Shown here: positions 1-8,291 of the stretch, piece by piece
Numbering within the stretch: position 1 is the first letter of the stretch
How the letters are laid out: each line of letters begins with the position of its first letter
Assembly (NCBI GenBank): GCA_020634115.1
Contig: JACKCH010000010.1
Coordinates: 744,001 to 808,000, forward strand
Direction: 5' to 3'
Length of the DNA: 64,000 nucleotides
Source: Anaerolineaceae bacterium
Lineage (GTDB): Bacteria; Chloroflexota; Anaerolineae; Aggregatilineales; Phototrophicaceae
Translations under genes and position numbers: made by a program
Notes under the pieces: model-generated
The model's input: the letters and a program-made list of their open reading frames with translations, nothing else
Told to the model about the DNA's origin: nothing
Database searches by the model: none

Positions 1-437
1 ATAACAATTATTTTATCAGAAAGCAGTGTCTAACGACTAGGTAATTAATCCAGCAGAATATTTATTTTCAGTATGTATTATCTATCTATTTTATATCACT
101 TTTTGTTTGGTTATCCTCTATCCAGAAGCTCAATCCCCCTTATTTGATGTGATTTGCAGGTCGAAATGAGTCTTCAAAGGTAAGGCTTCTACCTGAATTG
201 TTTTACGCAATTGTTTGTTTTATGGTATAAATATGTTTGGTAGTGTATTGGATAGGTACTTTTTTCCCTCTAGGAATAGGGTACCAAAGGTTGGAATTAC
301 TTTGTGCCTCGGTATAAAAAAGGTATGTTGAGGGCATCGGGGTCAAACTTGTAGTAAATCTGAACATTAGGTGGCATCATCGCGTGTTATAATAAATGTA
401 GTCTGGGTAGATGACCAGCGATTCGCTGGAGGTATTT
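1..437. other. AT-rich non-coding stretch at the window edge
   Basis: I see no convincing coding frame here. The first ~300 bases are clearly more AT-rich than the coding DNA that follows. The only feature I can support is the extended -10 promoter at 385-393, next to the first gene. The region may continue an intergenic gap that began before the window. Confidence 0.5.
385..393 (+). promoter_or_regulatory. extended -10 promoter for the response regulator gene
   Basis: TGTTATAAT reads as TGnTATAAT, a perfect extended -10 element. No good -35 box lies 16-18 bases upstream, which an extended -10 can tolerate. The start would be near base 400, giving a leader of about 38 bases before the ATG at 438. 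Confidence 0.5.
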
Positions 438-1130
438 ATGCATAATCTTATGCTTGGCAGTGCCGCTTCGATCCAGGATAGGGTCGAAGGAACTGCCGAA
501 CGACGCGAACTAGAAGAACCACGCACACCATTACAGACAACGACAGTACCAGTCGTGGATTCAGAAATACATCGGGCACATAAGGCCGAAACCGGCGTGG
601 TTGCGCTGGTGGCTTCTGATCATGCAGAAGGCCAGGATAAGAATGAGGGCCAGGACGCATCGCGCACGACAGAGGAAAATGAAACCTCCCCGGAACCACA
701 GGCTGCCAAAGAAACCGACTCTGAACGCACGCCATCTGTGCTGATTCTGGAAGATACAATGGAACTGGCCGAAGTGATTCAGGCGACACTGGAACGGATG
801 AATATGGTGACGGCGCATGAGACACATGGCACGAAAGCCCTGGTGAAATTCAAGGAATTCAAGCCGGATGTCGTCTTGCTGGATATTAACCTGCCGGATA
901 TGACCGGGTGGAAGTTCCTGGAAACCATTAAGGAATTGCCCGCTGCGCAGATGCCTGCGGTCATCGTGATTTCCGCTTACGGCGACCCGGCGAACCGGCT
1001 GGTGGGTAAGCTGCAAGGTGTTTACGATTACCTGATTAAACCCTTTACCGCCGACGAGGTGGAAAAAGTAGTGACCAACGCGCTCAAACCTGGAGCGATG
1101 ACCACCACTACACCATTATCTTCTTCATGA
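438..1130 (+). CDS. response regulator receiver protein with long acidic N-terminus
   Basis: A stand-alone receiver protein that probably accepts phosphate from a histidine kinase not encoded in this window. Seen: the first ~95 residues are hydrophilic, rich in Glu and Thr, and look disordered; the receiver domain fills the rest, with the phospho-acceptor Asp149 in LLDINLPDMTG, the Ser/Ala switch in VISAYGD and the Lys in YLIKPF. No output domain follows. The ATG at 438 is chosen over the in-frame ATG at 411 because GGAGG lies five bases before it. Its stop overlaps the next gene's start as ATGA at 1127-1130, so the two are translationally coupled. Inferred: a single-domain signalling or scaffold protein acting with the TPR protein. 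Confidence 0.85.
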   Translation: MHNLMLGSAASIQDRVEGTAERRELEEPRTPLQTTTVPVVDSEIHRAHKAETGVVALVASDHAEGQDKNEGQDASRTTEENETSPEPQAAKETDSERTPSVLILEDTMELAEVIQATLERMNMVTAHETHGTKALVKFKEFKPDVVLLDINLPDMTGWKFLETIKELPAAQMPAVIVISAYGDPANRLVGKLQGVYDYLIKPFTADEVEKVVTNALKPGAMTTTTPLSSS

Positions 1131-2482
1131 CAAACCTTCATTTTTTGAAGCGGGCAGCGTTTTTATTGACGCTGCTCGTTTTTCTTTACGTGTTTGTATT
1201 ACCAATTCCGTTTTCCCCTTTTTCTGTGACTATTGCACAATCGGATGTTACGCCTATCCCCGACTCGGCATCTATCGCCCTGCTGAATGAGAATCTCGCC
1301 CAGGGACGGCTAGTGCAGGCGCTTTATCAGGTCGAGGCGCGGGCGGCACTGTATGGTTGGTCACCGGATTTACTGGTCACTGCCGGGAATATCTGGTATG
1401 CCAATGGTGACCCCTGGCAGGCGGTGGATTACTGGTTTGCGTCGGTTCAGGCTGCACCGGAGCGTGCTGACCTAGTGCGGCGGCTGGCCGAAACGCTGCT
1501 CGAAATCCAACGCTGGCCGGAGGCTGTGGACGCTCTGAATCGACTGGTGACTCTGACCCCCAATGACCGATGGGGGCATTACCAGCTTGGGCTACTACTG
1601 GCGGCGGCGAATCCCCCGGCGGCGCGGGAACATTTGGAACAGGCGTCTATTGAAGGCGCTTACCAAGAACTTGCACTGGCGCTGTTGGCAGTGCTTTCGT
1701 CTACAGCCGACGCAGGCGGTGCGATGCGAGTCGGTGTGGTGCTGGCTGAACATGAACTCTGGTCATATGCTGAAATCGCATTCAATTTCGCGGCGTCTGC
1801 ACGGGAGTCGTTCCCTGAGGCGCTGGCGTATACCGGGTTGGCGAGGGATAAGCAGGGGAAAGATGGCGGCGAGCCGGTAGCGGCGGCGCTGCGTCTTGCG
1901 CCGGAGGACCCACAAATACTCTATCTGTATGGGCTGCATCTGCGAGTAACCGGGGATTTGATTGGCAGCCGGGATATGCTGCTCCGGGCGGCGATACTCG
2001 AACCGGAAAATCCGGCTTTTGCAGCGGAAACCGGCACCGCTTACCGGTTGACTGGCGACCTGGAACAGGCCGAAGCCTGGCTCAAAATCGCGGTGCAGCT
2101 TTCCGGGGATGACCCGGCGTTCGAGCGACTGCTGGCCTTGTTTTACACGGAAGAAGGCTTCAACCTGAGTAATGAACGGTTGACCGAACTGCAAAATATC
2201 GTCGGACGTCTGCCTGACGACCCGGATACGATTGCCGCCTACGGTTGGGCGTTGCATCTATTGGCTGATGATGCCCTGGCGTTGGAACAGTTCGGTGCTG
2301 CACTAGCACTCGACCCACAGAACCCACGCGCGCTGTTTTACAAAGCTCTGGTATGGATAGGTGGGAATGACGAGACCCTACGCGCCGACGCGACTCATAT
2401 CCTGGAACAGGTCGCTGCCGGGGACAGCGAATTCGCGCCGGAAGCCCAGCGTGTCCTCGATTCACTCGCATCCGGCGGGTGA
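1127..2482 (+). CDS. membrane-anchored or secreted TPR protein
   Basis: 451 residues. Seen: a basic N-terminus followed by a hydrophobic segment at about residues 9-35, which is a signal peptide or membrane anchor. The rest is helical and repetitive, with TPR-like units such as the one ending in LGLLLAAANPPAAREHLEQA and later DALALEQFGAALALDPQNPRAL. TPR arrays bind protein partners; no catalytic motif is visible. The start overlaps the response regulator stop (ATGA), so the two are one transcription unit and probably one function. The partner is unknown. The palindrome at 2533-2554 follows the gene. Confidence 0.75.
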   Translation: MTNLHFLKRAAFLLTLLVFLYVFVLPIPFSPFSVTIAQSDVTPIPDSASIALLNENLAQGRLVQALYQVEARAALYGWSPDLLVTAGNIWYANGDPWQAVDYWFASVQAAPERADLVRRLAETLLEIQRWPEAVDALNRLVTLTPNDRWGHYQLGLLLAAANPPAAREHLEQASIEGAYQELALALLAVLSSTADAGGAMRVGVVLAEHELWSYAEIAFNFAASARESFPEALAYTGLARDKQGKDGGEPVAAALRLAPEDPQILYLYGLHLRVTGDLIGSRDMLLRAAILEPENPAFAAETGTAYRLTGDLEQAEAWLKIAVQLSGDDPAFERLLALFYTEEGFNLSNERLTELQNIVGRLPDDPDTIAAYGWALHLLADDALALEQFGAALALDPQNPRALFYKALVWIGGNDETLRADATHILEQVAAGDSEFAPEAQRVLDSLASGG

Positions 2483-2486
2483 ATTG

Positions 2487-2516
2487 ACTACTGGCCGCTG
2501 GCTTCTAAACTGGCAA
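2487..2516 (+). repeat. dispersed intergenic repeat, short copy
   Basis: The segment reads CTACTGGCCGCTGGCTTCTA followed by an A-rich gap and CTGGCA. It matches the interior of the MITE-like element at 5794-6039 (CTACTGGTTGCTGGCTTCTA, then CTGGCA). It lies just after a stop codon. It is probably a decayed fragment of the same repeat family. Confidence 0.4.
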
Positions 2517-2532
2517 TGTGTGTTTTCAAGAA

Positions 2533-2554
2533 GGGCGACCACGCCGGGTCGCCC
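2533..2554. repeat. palindromic REP-like hairpin
   Basis: GGGCGACC and GGTCGCCC form a perfect 8-bp stem around a short loop and are followed by CCTAC. There is no T-run, so this is not an ordinary intrinsic terminator. Its sequence style (GGGCGACC arms) recurs in the hairpins at 47506-47526 and 49588-49608. Confidence 0.5.
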
Positions 2555-2613
2555 CTACAACCGGCATTCGTAGGATTGCTTTTCTGGACGTCCGCCAGAC
2601 GGCAAAATGTCGC

Positions 2614-3675
2614 CTACTGAGTGTGTTCATACGCGGCCTGGGCGAGCCATCCAATCATTGGGCCGAATGCCTCGAACCGCTGATCCTGCGTCTGGCCGCG
2701 TTTGTAACGAATGTAAATCTGCGCCACGATCACCACTAAACGGTACAGCCCCAGAACGTGATAAAACGTAATATGTGATACATCGCGCCCGCTTTTTTCA
2801 GCGTAATGCTGCACCAGTTCTGCGCGAGTGAGGAAACGGCTGTCCCCGACGGGCATCATCGCCGCCAAGTGCATATAGGGCGGGTCGTCCGGTTCGCTCC
2901 AGTAGGTGAGCAGCGCCCCCAAGTCGGACAGTGGGTCGCCCAACGTACACATATCCCAATCGAAAATCGCCACAATCTGGCCGGGATTATCCGCTGCCAG
3001 CATGACGTTATCCAGCTTATAGTCGTTGTGGACTAGCGTGGCCGGGCCTTCTGGGGGCAGATTGGCTTGCAACCAGGCATAAACCGTGTCCATGTGCGCC
3101 AGGTCATCCGCTTTGGCCTTATCCCAACGTTTATGCCAGCCTTCCACCTGGCGGGCGATAAAACCCTCAGGCTTGCCCAGTTCCTCTAATCCGAGTGTTC
3201 TGTAATCTACCCGGTGGAAATCGGCCAGGGCATCCACCAACGCCTCACTCATCTGGCGCGGAGCAGCGGGGAAGGTAGCATACTGTTCCGGCAGGGAACG
3301 CCGCACGACAATACCCTCCCGGCGTTCCATCACAAAGAAGGGTGCACCGATCACCGTCAGGTCATCACAAAAGAGAAAGGCGCGTGGCGCCAGTGGGAAG
3401 GCCTGGTGCAGCACGGACAGCACCCGATACTCCCGGCTCATGTCATGGGCGGAGGGTGCTACCGGGCCAAGCGGTGGCCGCCGCAGGACGTACTGTTGTG
3501 TTCCGTAGTCGAGAAGGTAGGTGAGGTTGGCCGCGCCGCCGCCGAACTGCCGCACCGATAAGGATTGTTCGCCGCCTGCCAGTTGGCCGCGTAGGTAAGA
3601 CTCCAGCCGATGCACGTCAAACTGTTCATCGGGGCGAACGGGGATGGTATCCAAGGAATGGGGGTCAGATGGCAT
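2614..3675 (-). CDS. APH-family phosphotransferase, ACAD10/11-like
   Basis: 353 residues of the aminoglycoside phosphotransferase / choline kinase fold. Seen: the catalytic loop VHNDYKLDNVML (His, Asp and Asn in the Brenner-type motif) and the metal-binding IFDWDMCTLGDPLSDLG, with an N-terminal nucleotide-binding half containing YVLRRPP. Family knowledge: the closest pattern is the phosphotransferase group related to the kinase domain of human ACAD10/11, which phosphorylates 4-hydroxy acyl-CoAs in fatty-acid breakdown. Aminoglycoside resistance is much less likely. No acyl-CoA dehydrogenase is nearby, so the substrate is unproved. It is transcribed alone, divergent from the sRNA promoter at 3829. 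Confidence 0.85.
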   Translation of the reverse strand: MPSDPHSLDTIPVRPDEQFDVHRLESYLRGQLAGGEQSLSVRQFGGGAANLTYLLDYGTQQYVLRRPPLGPVAPSAHDMSREYRVLSVLHQAFPLAPRAFLFCDDLTVIGAPFFVMERREGIVVRRSLPEQYATFPAAPRQMSEALVDALADFHRVDYRTLGLEELGKPEGFIARQVEGWHKRWDKAKADDLAHMDTVYAWLQANLPPEGPATLVHNDYKLDNVMLAADNPGQIVAIFDWDMCTLGDPLSDLGALLTYWSEPDDPPYMHLAAMMPVGDSRFLTRAELVQHYAEKSGRDVSHITFYHVLGLYRLVVIVAQIYIRYKRGQTQDQRFEAFGPMIGWLAQAAYEHTQ

Positions 3676-3828
3676 GATGGACGCTCCTCAGGTGTGAACA
3701 AGCTCAGGAAAAATAGTCTACCGCAATTTCAATACGTACTCGCATAAATCTTCTTGGCAAATTTTTTGTGCAATTTAGACGAATATTGCGCATTTCGGAA
3801 TTTTGCTCCGCATTTCCTCTAAATGTAA

Positions 3829-3857
3829 TTGACTTCGCAATATAAAGCTCGTATACT
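3829..3857 (+). promoter_or_regulatory. strong sigma-70-like promoter of the predicted sRNA
   Basis: TTGACT at 3829-3834 and TATACT at 3852-3857 are separated by exactly 17 bases. Each box matches the consensus at five of six positions. The start is predicted near 3864. It is one of the best-formed promoters in the window and is not followed directly by a reading frame. Confidence 0.65.
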
Positions 3858-3863
3858 ATGAGT

Positions 3864-3970
3864 AGAATATTAAAAATTGATGTGGGACATTTAATAAAAC
3901 TCATACAATAAATTTAACTCCCACATCGCGCCTTTACACACCGTTCTCAATATAGAGCGGTGTTTTTTTT
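3864..3970 (+). ncRNA. predicted ~107-nt small RNA or leader RNA
   Basis: Seen: the promoter at 3829-3857 leads into a transcript with two hairpins. The first has a 9-bp perfect stem, GATGTGGGA (3879-3887) with TCCCACATC (3919-3927), closing an A/T-rich loop of 31 bases. The second is an intrinsic terminator at 3938-3970. There is no ribosome-binding site plus reading frame inside. Two readings are possible: a free small RNA, or an attenuated leader of the TPR gene at 4071. I favour the free RNA because 100 bases separate the terminator from that gene. I recognise no known RNA family. Confidence 0.55.
3938..3970 (+). terminator. intrinsic terminator of the predicted sRNA
   Basis: ACACCGTTCT and AGAGCGGTGT form a 10-bp stem with one G-T pair and a 6-base loop, followed by an unbroken run of T. 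It is on the plus strand and cannot serve the minus-strand gene at 2614-3675. Confidence 0.75.
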
Positions 3971-4070
3971 GTTTCCCCACAAAAATTGCCTGCGGAAATT
4001 TCATGTCTATCCATCCATTTAATACTATACTGGTAGATAAATGCCCGTGTGCTGAAGAAAGAACAGTTAT

Positions 4071-5039
4071 ATGGATAACATGGCTGACCAGGCTCAACTG
4101 CTGCGCCGCACCCGGCTGGCTTTACAGGAAAACAACTTCAAAGAGGCGATTCGCTGCCTTAAGCAGGCCGCTAAACTCGCCCGCGATGCTGGTGACGTCG
4201 CTTCTGAAGGGCGACACCTGGGTAATCTGGCGCTGATTTACTACCGCACCCAACAGCCTGAAAAAGCGTTAGGCGCGTTTCAGAAGGCCCTTCTCAGCGC
4301 TCGCACCGATGCAGACCGGCTGACCGAAGATGGTATTCTGGGGAACATGGGCAACATTCTGCGGGAAATTGGGCGTTATGATGATGCCATCGCCCATCTG
4401 AACCAGGCTTTGCTCATTGCCCAGGAAATCGGGGATGTACGCGGACGGGGTATCTGGCTTTCCAACCTGGGACTGGTTTATGATGATATCCAGCAGTCCG
4501 CTAAGGCCGTCGATTTCCACAAGGAAGCGGTCAACGTAGCCCGACTCATGCACGATCAGCGCGGGCTGGCGTCCCGGTTGGCGAACCTGGGGAACAGCTA
4601 TGTGAAGAGTAGCAAAACCAGTGAGGCACTAAAGTGCTTTCATGAAACCGTTGCGATTTATAAGTCATTGGGCGATTTGGCTGAAGCCGCACTGCGTCAG
4701 GGCATTATCGGCAACATTTACAGCGACCTGGGGCGAACGTCCCCTTCTAACGAGGAAGCGATCATCTGTTACGGGTTGGCAGCGGATGCGTATAAGGAAA
4801 CGTTAGGGATGGCTCAGGAGTTGAATGACCTGCCCGCACAGGCTGAACTGCTCGGCAGTTTGGGGAATGTGTATGGCAATACCGGGGACTACAACCAGGC
4901 ATTGGCCTATTTTTACGATGCCCAACGGTTATTCAGCCAGCTTGGGATGAGTGACCGGTTGCCGCACTTACAGGCGAACATTGATCTCGCTGAGGACTAC
5001 CGCCGCCAGCAGGCCAGTGGTGGTCAAACGCCATCCTAA
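4071..5039 (+). CDS. TPR repeat protein, soluble
   Basis: 322 residues made almost entirely of tetratricopeptide repeats of the Rapsyn/LGN (TPR_12) type. Seen: repeated units with LGNLALIYYRTQQPEKALGAF, LGNMGNILREIGRYDDAIAHL, LSNLGLVYDDIQQSAKAVDFH and LGSLGNVYGNTGDYNQALAYF. No signal peptide, membrane segment or enzymatic motif is present, so it is likely a cytoplasmic adaptor. The start could also be the in-frame ATG at 4080. The stop codon abuts the stop codon of the convergent DUF4013 gene with no base between, so transcripts must overlap unless termination occurs inside a gene. Confidence 0.75.
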   Translation: MDNMADQAQLLRRTRLALQENNFKEAIRCLKQAAKLARDAGDVASEGRHLGNLALIYYRTQQPEKALGAFQKALLSARTDADRLTEDGILGNMGNILREIGRYDDAIAHLNQALLIAQEIGDVRGRGIWLSNLGLVYDDIQQSAKAVDFHKEAVNVARLMHDQRGLASRLANLGNSYVKSSKTSEALKCFHETVAIYKSLGDLAEAALRQGIIGNIYSDLGRTSPSNEEAIICYGLAADAYKETLGMAQELNDLPAQAELLGSLGNVYGNTGDYNQALAYFYDAQRLFSQLGMSDRLPHLQANIDLAEDYRRQQASGGQTPS

Positions 5040-5726
5040 TCAGCGTTTGCGTTTGGCGTAGGGTAACTCAATGGTGTTCGCGAACTGCGCCAGCAGATGC
5101 CCCTGCGCCATGATCCCCACCGCAGGGATGATGAACCATCCTAAACACGGAATAAGTCCTACCACGCCCAGGCCGATGTTGATGACGGTCGCCAACGCCA
5201 GCCAGATCAGGGTGCTGCGCGGATGGCGGGTGAGCGCACCGAACAGGTCGCCAAACTGGAAAAACACCACGATATTGCCTTCGTCGGCATACCGCGCAAT
5301 CCCCAAGGCCAGCATCGCCCCAGTGACGAAGTTATAGGCCAGGGCAAAGGGCAGCAGGCAGCATATCGCCAGCAGTGTGATGCCGGTTGAGGTGCTATCT
5401 GGCCCCCACAGCAGCGGGATGACTCCCACACAGCAGGCAATCAGCAGGTTGGGCAGATTATAGACGAAGACAGCCGTCAAGACGCGGCTGCCATCCGCCA
5501 GTTTTTCGGGATAGTTGTGCCAGCGCGGTAAGGGCGTGGGGTGGTGGTCACGCAGGTTACGCACCAGTTCGACCAGGTAGCCCAACAGCACTGCCCAGGC
5601 GACCAACCCGGCGAAAAATACCGGCATCAGCACTATCCCGGCGAATACCAGCGCGACGGTGATGGCGAGCTTGGGAATCCATTCCTCATCATCGAAAATA
5701 TAGGTTAGAGCGCGGGCAATATTCAC
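5040..5726 (-). CDS. DUF4013 family membrane protein
   Basis: 228 residues. Seen: the family-typical N-terminus NIARALTYIFDDEEWIPKLA, then about five hydrophobic segments spread over residues 20-215, with LPRWHNYPEKLADGSRV between the first pair and the rest. Known: DUF4013 proteins are multi-pass membrane proteins without an assigned function, common in Chloroflexota and archaea. The gene is on its own: its stop touches that of the TPR gene, and upstream lies the MITE-like element. Confident on family, not on role. Confidence 0.85.
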   Translation of the reverse strand: MNIARALTYIFDDEEWIPKLAITVALVFAGIVLMPVFFAGLVAWAVLLGYLVELVRNLRDHHPTPLPRWHNYPEKLADGSRVLTAVFVYNLPNLLIACCVGVIPLLWGPDSTSTGITLLAICCLLPFALAYNFVTGAMLALGIARYADEGNIVVFFQFGDLFGALTRHPRSTLIWLALATVINIGLGVVGLIPCLGWFIIPAVGIMAQGHLLAQFANTIELPYAKRKR

Positions 5727-5793
5727 GATGGATGTCCTCTGGTGAAACCGAAAATTCTACCGGGAATTATGCCCGAACCTGGCACAACCGGCA

Positions 5794-6039
5794 ATAGGGC
5801 GAAATATGTACTGTACGTTCTATGTGAAATAAGGACTCGATATTCTTCGGGCTACTGGTTGCTGGCTTCTAGCCGCTGGCACTTGAGCTTATTAGCACTT
5901 CATCCTGTTAGCATGTTGGGCGATCTGGTTGCTCGGTTTTCTCGCGGATGCGATCTAAAACATCACTACGGAAAGCTGACGGCTGCCATTTCTCTCGATC
6001 CATTTCACATAGAACCTACAAGTACATATTTCGCCCTAT
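5794..6039. mobile_element. MITE-like element with ~37-bp terminal inverted repeats
   Basis: Seen: the left arm 5794-5830 and right arm 6002-6039 are inverted copies of each other. The outer block begins TAGGGCGAAATATGTACT and the inner block is GTTCTATGTGAAAT; only a 4-5 base stretch between them differs. They enclose about 170 bases with no gene. Both ends carry TA outside GGGCGAAA, as expected for an element that duplicates a TA target (IS630/Tc1-mariner style). No transposase is present, so it would need one supplied in trans. Its interior resembles the repeats at 2487, 15888 and 19100. Confidence 0.7.
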
Positions 6040-6054
6040 GCAAGACTACCCGGA

Positions 6055-6087
6055 ATCAAAACAGCCCGCTCTATAAAAAACGGGCTG
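6055..6087 (-). terminator. intrinsic terminator of the small lipoprotein gene
   Basis: On the minus strand CAGCCCG and CGGGCTG pair around a 12-base loop and are followed by TTTTGATT. It lies about 60 bases after the stop of the lipoprotein gene and just outside the right arm of the MITE-like element. Confidence 0.6.
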
Positions 6088-6145
6088 CCTGATAATGTTT
6101 GTCGCGCCGTCCCCCTGTCAGGCACAGCACGTCCTGTAGAAGAAA

Positions 6146-6739
6146 TTAGCCGGCTGCCGGAGCCGCGTAGGTCATGGTTTCGAGAATCGCCTTCAGAGTC
6201 GGCTCGAAATTGCCCATTTCGCCCTTGATTGAGCCACCCACTGCGACCACATAGGCGTCATCAGCCACCTTGACTACGTAGATAATCGCGTCCAGCGTGT
6301 CATCCGAACCGCTGACTGTCGCTGCATCAAAACTGCCAACTTTCAGTTCACTGACATCGCCCAACACCGGGGCATTTTCGCCTTCCATGAGTCCCTTGAA
6401 TAGATTCAGCACATCGGCGGGGCCGGGGTTTTCGACCAGACCGGTAATGTCGGCGGTTGGCGCAACCAGGAAACTGCCGACGAACGCGCCTGCGGTGGGT
6501 TCGGTTGAGTCTTTGGCCGCCTGGCTATTAGCAAACGACACCTGCCCGAATTCGCTTGTAACGACCCAACCTTCGGGATACTTGAAGCTGATCGCACTGT
6601 CGTCCGCGCTGAATGTCTGCGACAGGTTGATACTGCCGCTGCTGCTGGCATTCCCGGAATCGGTGCTGCCGCCGCAAGCCGCCAGGGTCAGTGCAAGCAG
6701 AACAACGGCGATTAAAATCAGATACTTACGTGCATTCAT
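6146..6739 (-). CDS. small lipoprotein of unknown function
   Basis: About 197 residues. Seen: a lipoprotein signal peptide, NARKYLILIAVVLLALTLAA followed by the lipobox Cys, then a Gly/Ser linker and a globular domain with FKYPEGWVVTSEFGQVSFAN. That start of a beta-rich domain resembles PsbP-like or DUF1795-type lipoproteins, but I cannot confirm the family. The ATG at 6739 is chosen over one 14 codons upstream because GGAGG stands eight to nine bases before it and the longer form would spoil the signal peptide. It would sit on the outer face of the membrane. It is the last of three minus-strand genes. Confidence 0.7.
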   Translation of the reverse strand: MNARKYLILIAVVLLALTLAACGGSTDSGNASSSGSINLSQTFSADDSAISFKYPEGWVVTSEFGQVSFANSQAAKDSTEPTAGAFVGSFLVAPTADITGLVENPGPADVLNLFKGLMEGENAPVLGDVSELKVGSFDAATVSGSDDTLDAIIYVVKVADDAYVVAVGGSIKGEMGNFEPTLKAILETMTYAAPAAG

Positions 6740-6808
6740 TGTGTTTTTCCTCCAGCGATCTGTCAAAGTAGTGTGAGTCAACCCGGTTAGCCGGGTGTTT
6801 ATAGTGGA

Positions 6809-8140
6809 TTACTGGGGTCGGCCACTTTCGCCGGGTTGGGCAATCCACATATCAACCATGTAGTAACTTTTAGAACGGGGACTGGTCGTCGTGTAGCCAT
6901 AAGGCACGCGAAATTGCGGGATACCATTTACCGAGCCTACTGACGCAAGCAACGAGCCATCCGGGGCGACGACTTCCGTGACCGGTTCACAGGTCATGCT
7001 GGCGGCGCTGGTCGGTTGGCCGCAAAGTTGGAAACGAGCGACCGTTGTTCCATTGGCATCCTGACCATCATAGTAGGTTATCAGGTTTTCAACAGGGACG
7101 TAGACCCGCCCGCCGGGACCAGTTCCGGTACTTCTGCTGCTCGTCGTAGAACGACGCGCTGCTGGATTGCCAGAGGTCAGCACCACCGCCCGGCACCATT
7201 CCGCCTCACAAAAAGTTTCGACGCTCATGTCGTTAATGTCCGGCAGTACGGCAAAATCAACATCTGCCAGAGACGTGGTGCGATAGTCCACAAAAACTCT
7301 GAATCCATCCCCTTCAACCAGCGTCATACGGGAAAATTCGGCAAAACTCCGGGCGATAGGGGTCAGGCGTGTATTCAGTGGAATCACACCGACCTGCTCC
7401 GTCCCGTAGCGGTTCAGGAATGCCACCGTGTAGCCAGTGCTAACCTGAATCTGCCCTGGTTGCACTATCGCGCCGCCCTGCCCGGTGCTCAGGCCAGCCG
7501 CGCTGGTTGCGCTGCTAGTCTGAGGCAACCGCAGGAGATTTGTTTCCGCGAATACGCTGGCTTGTACTTCTGCGCGTTGGCAGAAATCGGGGGCGTTCAC
7601 ATCCACATTCAGTGCGAACACGCCACCGCGTTCCAGCAAATTCACCAGCGTCTGGACACCCCGGCTGCACCGCATCAGGGCATCTGCGCCTGCCCAACCG
7701 GGCGGACGCACGCCAAGTGAATTGACCGTATCGGCCAGGAGTTCCAGGTCATGTCGAATGTCGCGGGCGATGGCCTCCGGCGTGCTGGGGACAGCTCCAA
7801 ACCATCCTGCCGGACGTTCATTCATGCCCAGCACCTGCCCGGCCAGCAGTTCCAGGTCAAGCCGGATGAGGAGCGCCAACTGCGGGTCATTGATATCCAG
7901 GCCGCCACTCCATCCTAATGGGCGTCCTGTTCCCATAACTCCGTTTGCCAAAAGTTCCAGGTCGGTGCGGGCGTTGATGAGCAGCGGAATGTCACTGCTA
8001 ACTGGTGCTGTTGGGGATACTTCGACCTCAGTTGGTGTGGCTTCTTCCGTCGCAGCCGGGATAGGCGCTTCCTGTGCCAGCAGTGGGACAGCGGTCACAA
8101 CCAACCAGATCAAACAAATTCCATAAATAAACTGACGCAC
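6809..8140 (-). CDS. secreted protein with triple DLELLA repeat, unknown family
   Basis: 443 residues, exported. Seen: a signal peptide (residues 1-22), a Pro/Thr/Glu-rich stretch to about residue 48, then three repeats of ~36 residues, each with the pattern DLELLA...G..RP.GW.G, starting at about Asp60, Asp95 and Asp131. The remaining ~290 residues hold a beta-rich region with a solute-binding-like stretch (VGVIPLNTRLTPIARSFAEF). I do not recognise the whole architecture. The repeats may be a small helical binding module. The neighbours, a lipoprotein and an uncharacterised Pro-rich protein, do not reveal a role. Confidence 0.65.
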   Translation of the reverse strand: MRQFIYGICLIWLVVTAVPLLAQEAPIPAATEEATPTEVEVSPTAPVSSDIPLLINARTDLELLANGVMGTGRPLGWSGGLDINDPQLALLIRLDLELLAGQVLGMNERPAGWFGAVPSTPEAIARDIRHDLELLADTVNSLGVRPPGWAGADALMRCSRGVQTLVNLLERGGVFALNVDVNAPDFCQRAEVQASVFAETNLLRLPQTSSATSAAGLSTGQGGAIVQPGQIQVSTGYTVAFLNRYGTEQVGVIPLNTRLTPIARSFAEFSRMTLVEGDGFRVFVDYRTTSLADVDFAVLPDINDMSVETFCEAEWCRAVVLTSGNPAARRSTTSSRSTGTGPGGRVYVPVENLITYYDGQDANGTTVARFQLCGQPTSAASMTCEPVTEVVAPDGSLLASVGSVNGIPQFRVPYGYTTTSPRSKSYYMVDMWIAQPGESGRPQ

Positions 8141-8291
8141 AGGATGATTCCTTCAATCGCTCTTATTTTTCGAATGGGTTAGGGCTTGCGCGGTGGAACA
8201 GACCCCGCTGCTATGTGACGCAGCCTTCCTGATTGATTTATGAGCATTATATAGCAAACAGGCAGACAGCGGATTCAAATCTAGGAAAAAT

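Noticed and set aside
2614..3675. Aminoglycoside-resistance kinase
   Set aside because: Motifs fit the wider APH fold, but the sequence pattern is that of the ACAD10/11-like group; no resistance context nearby.
5742..6092. 116-codon frame across the MITE-like element
   Set aside because: It runs through both inverted arms and the terminator and has no family; composition is that of the repeat.
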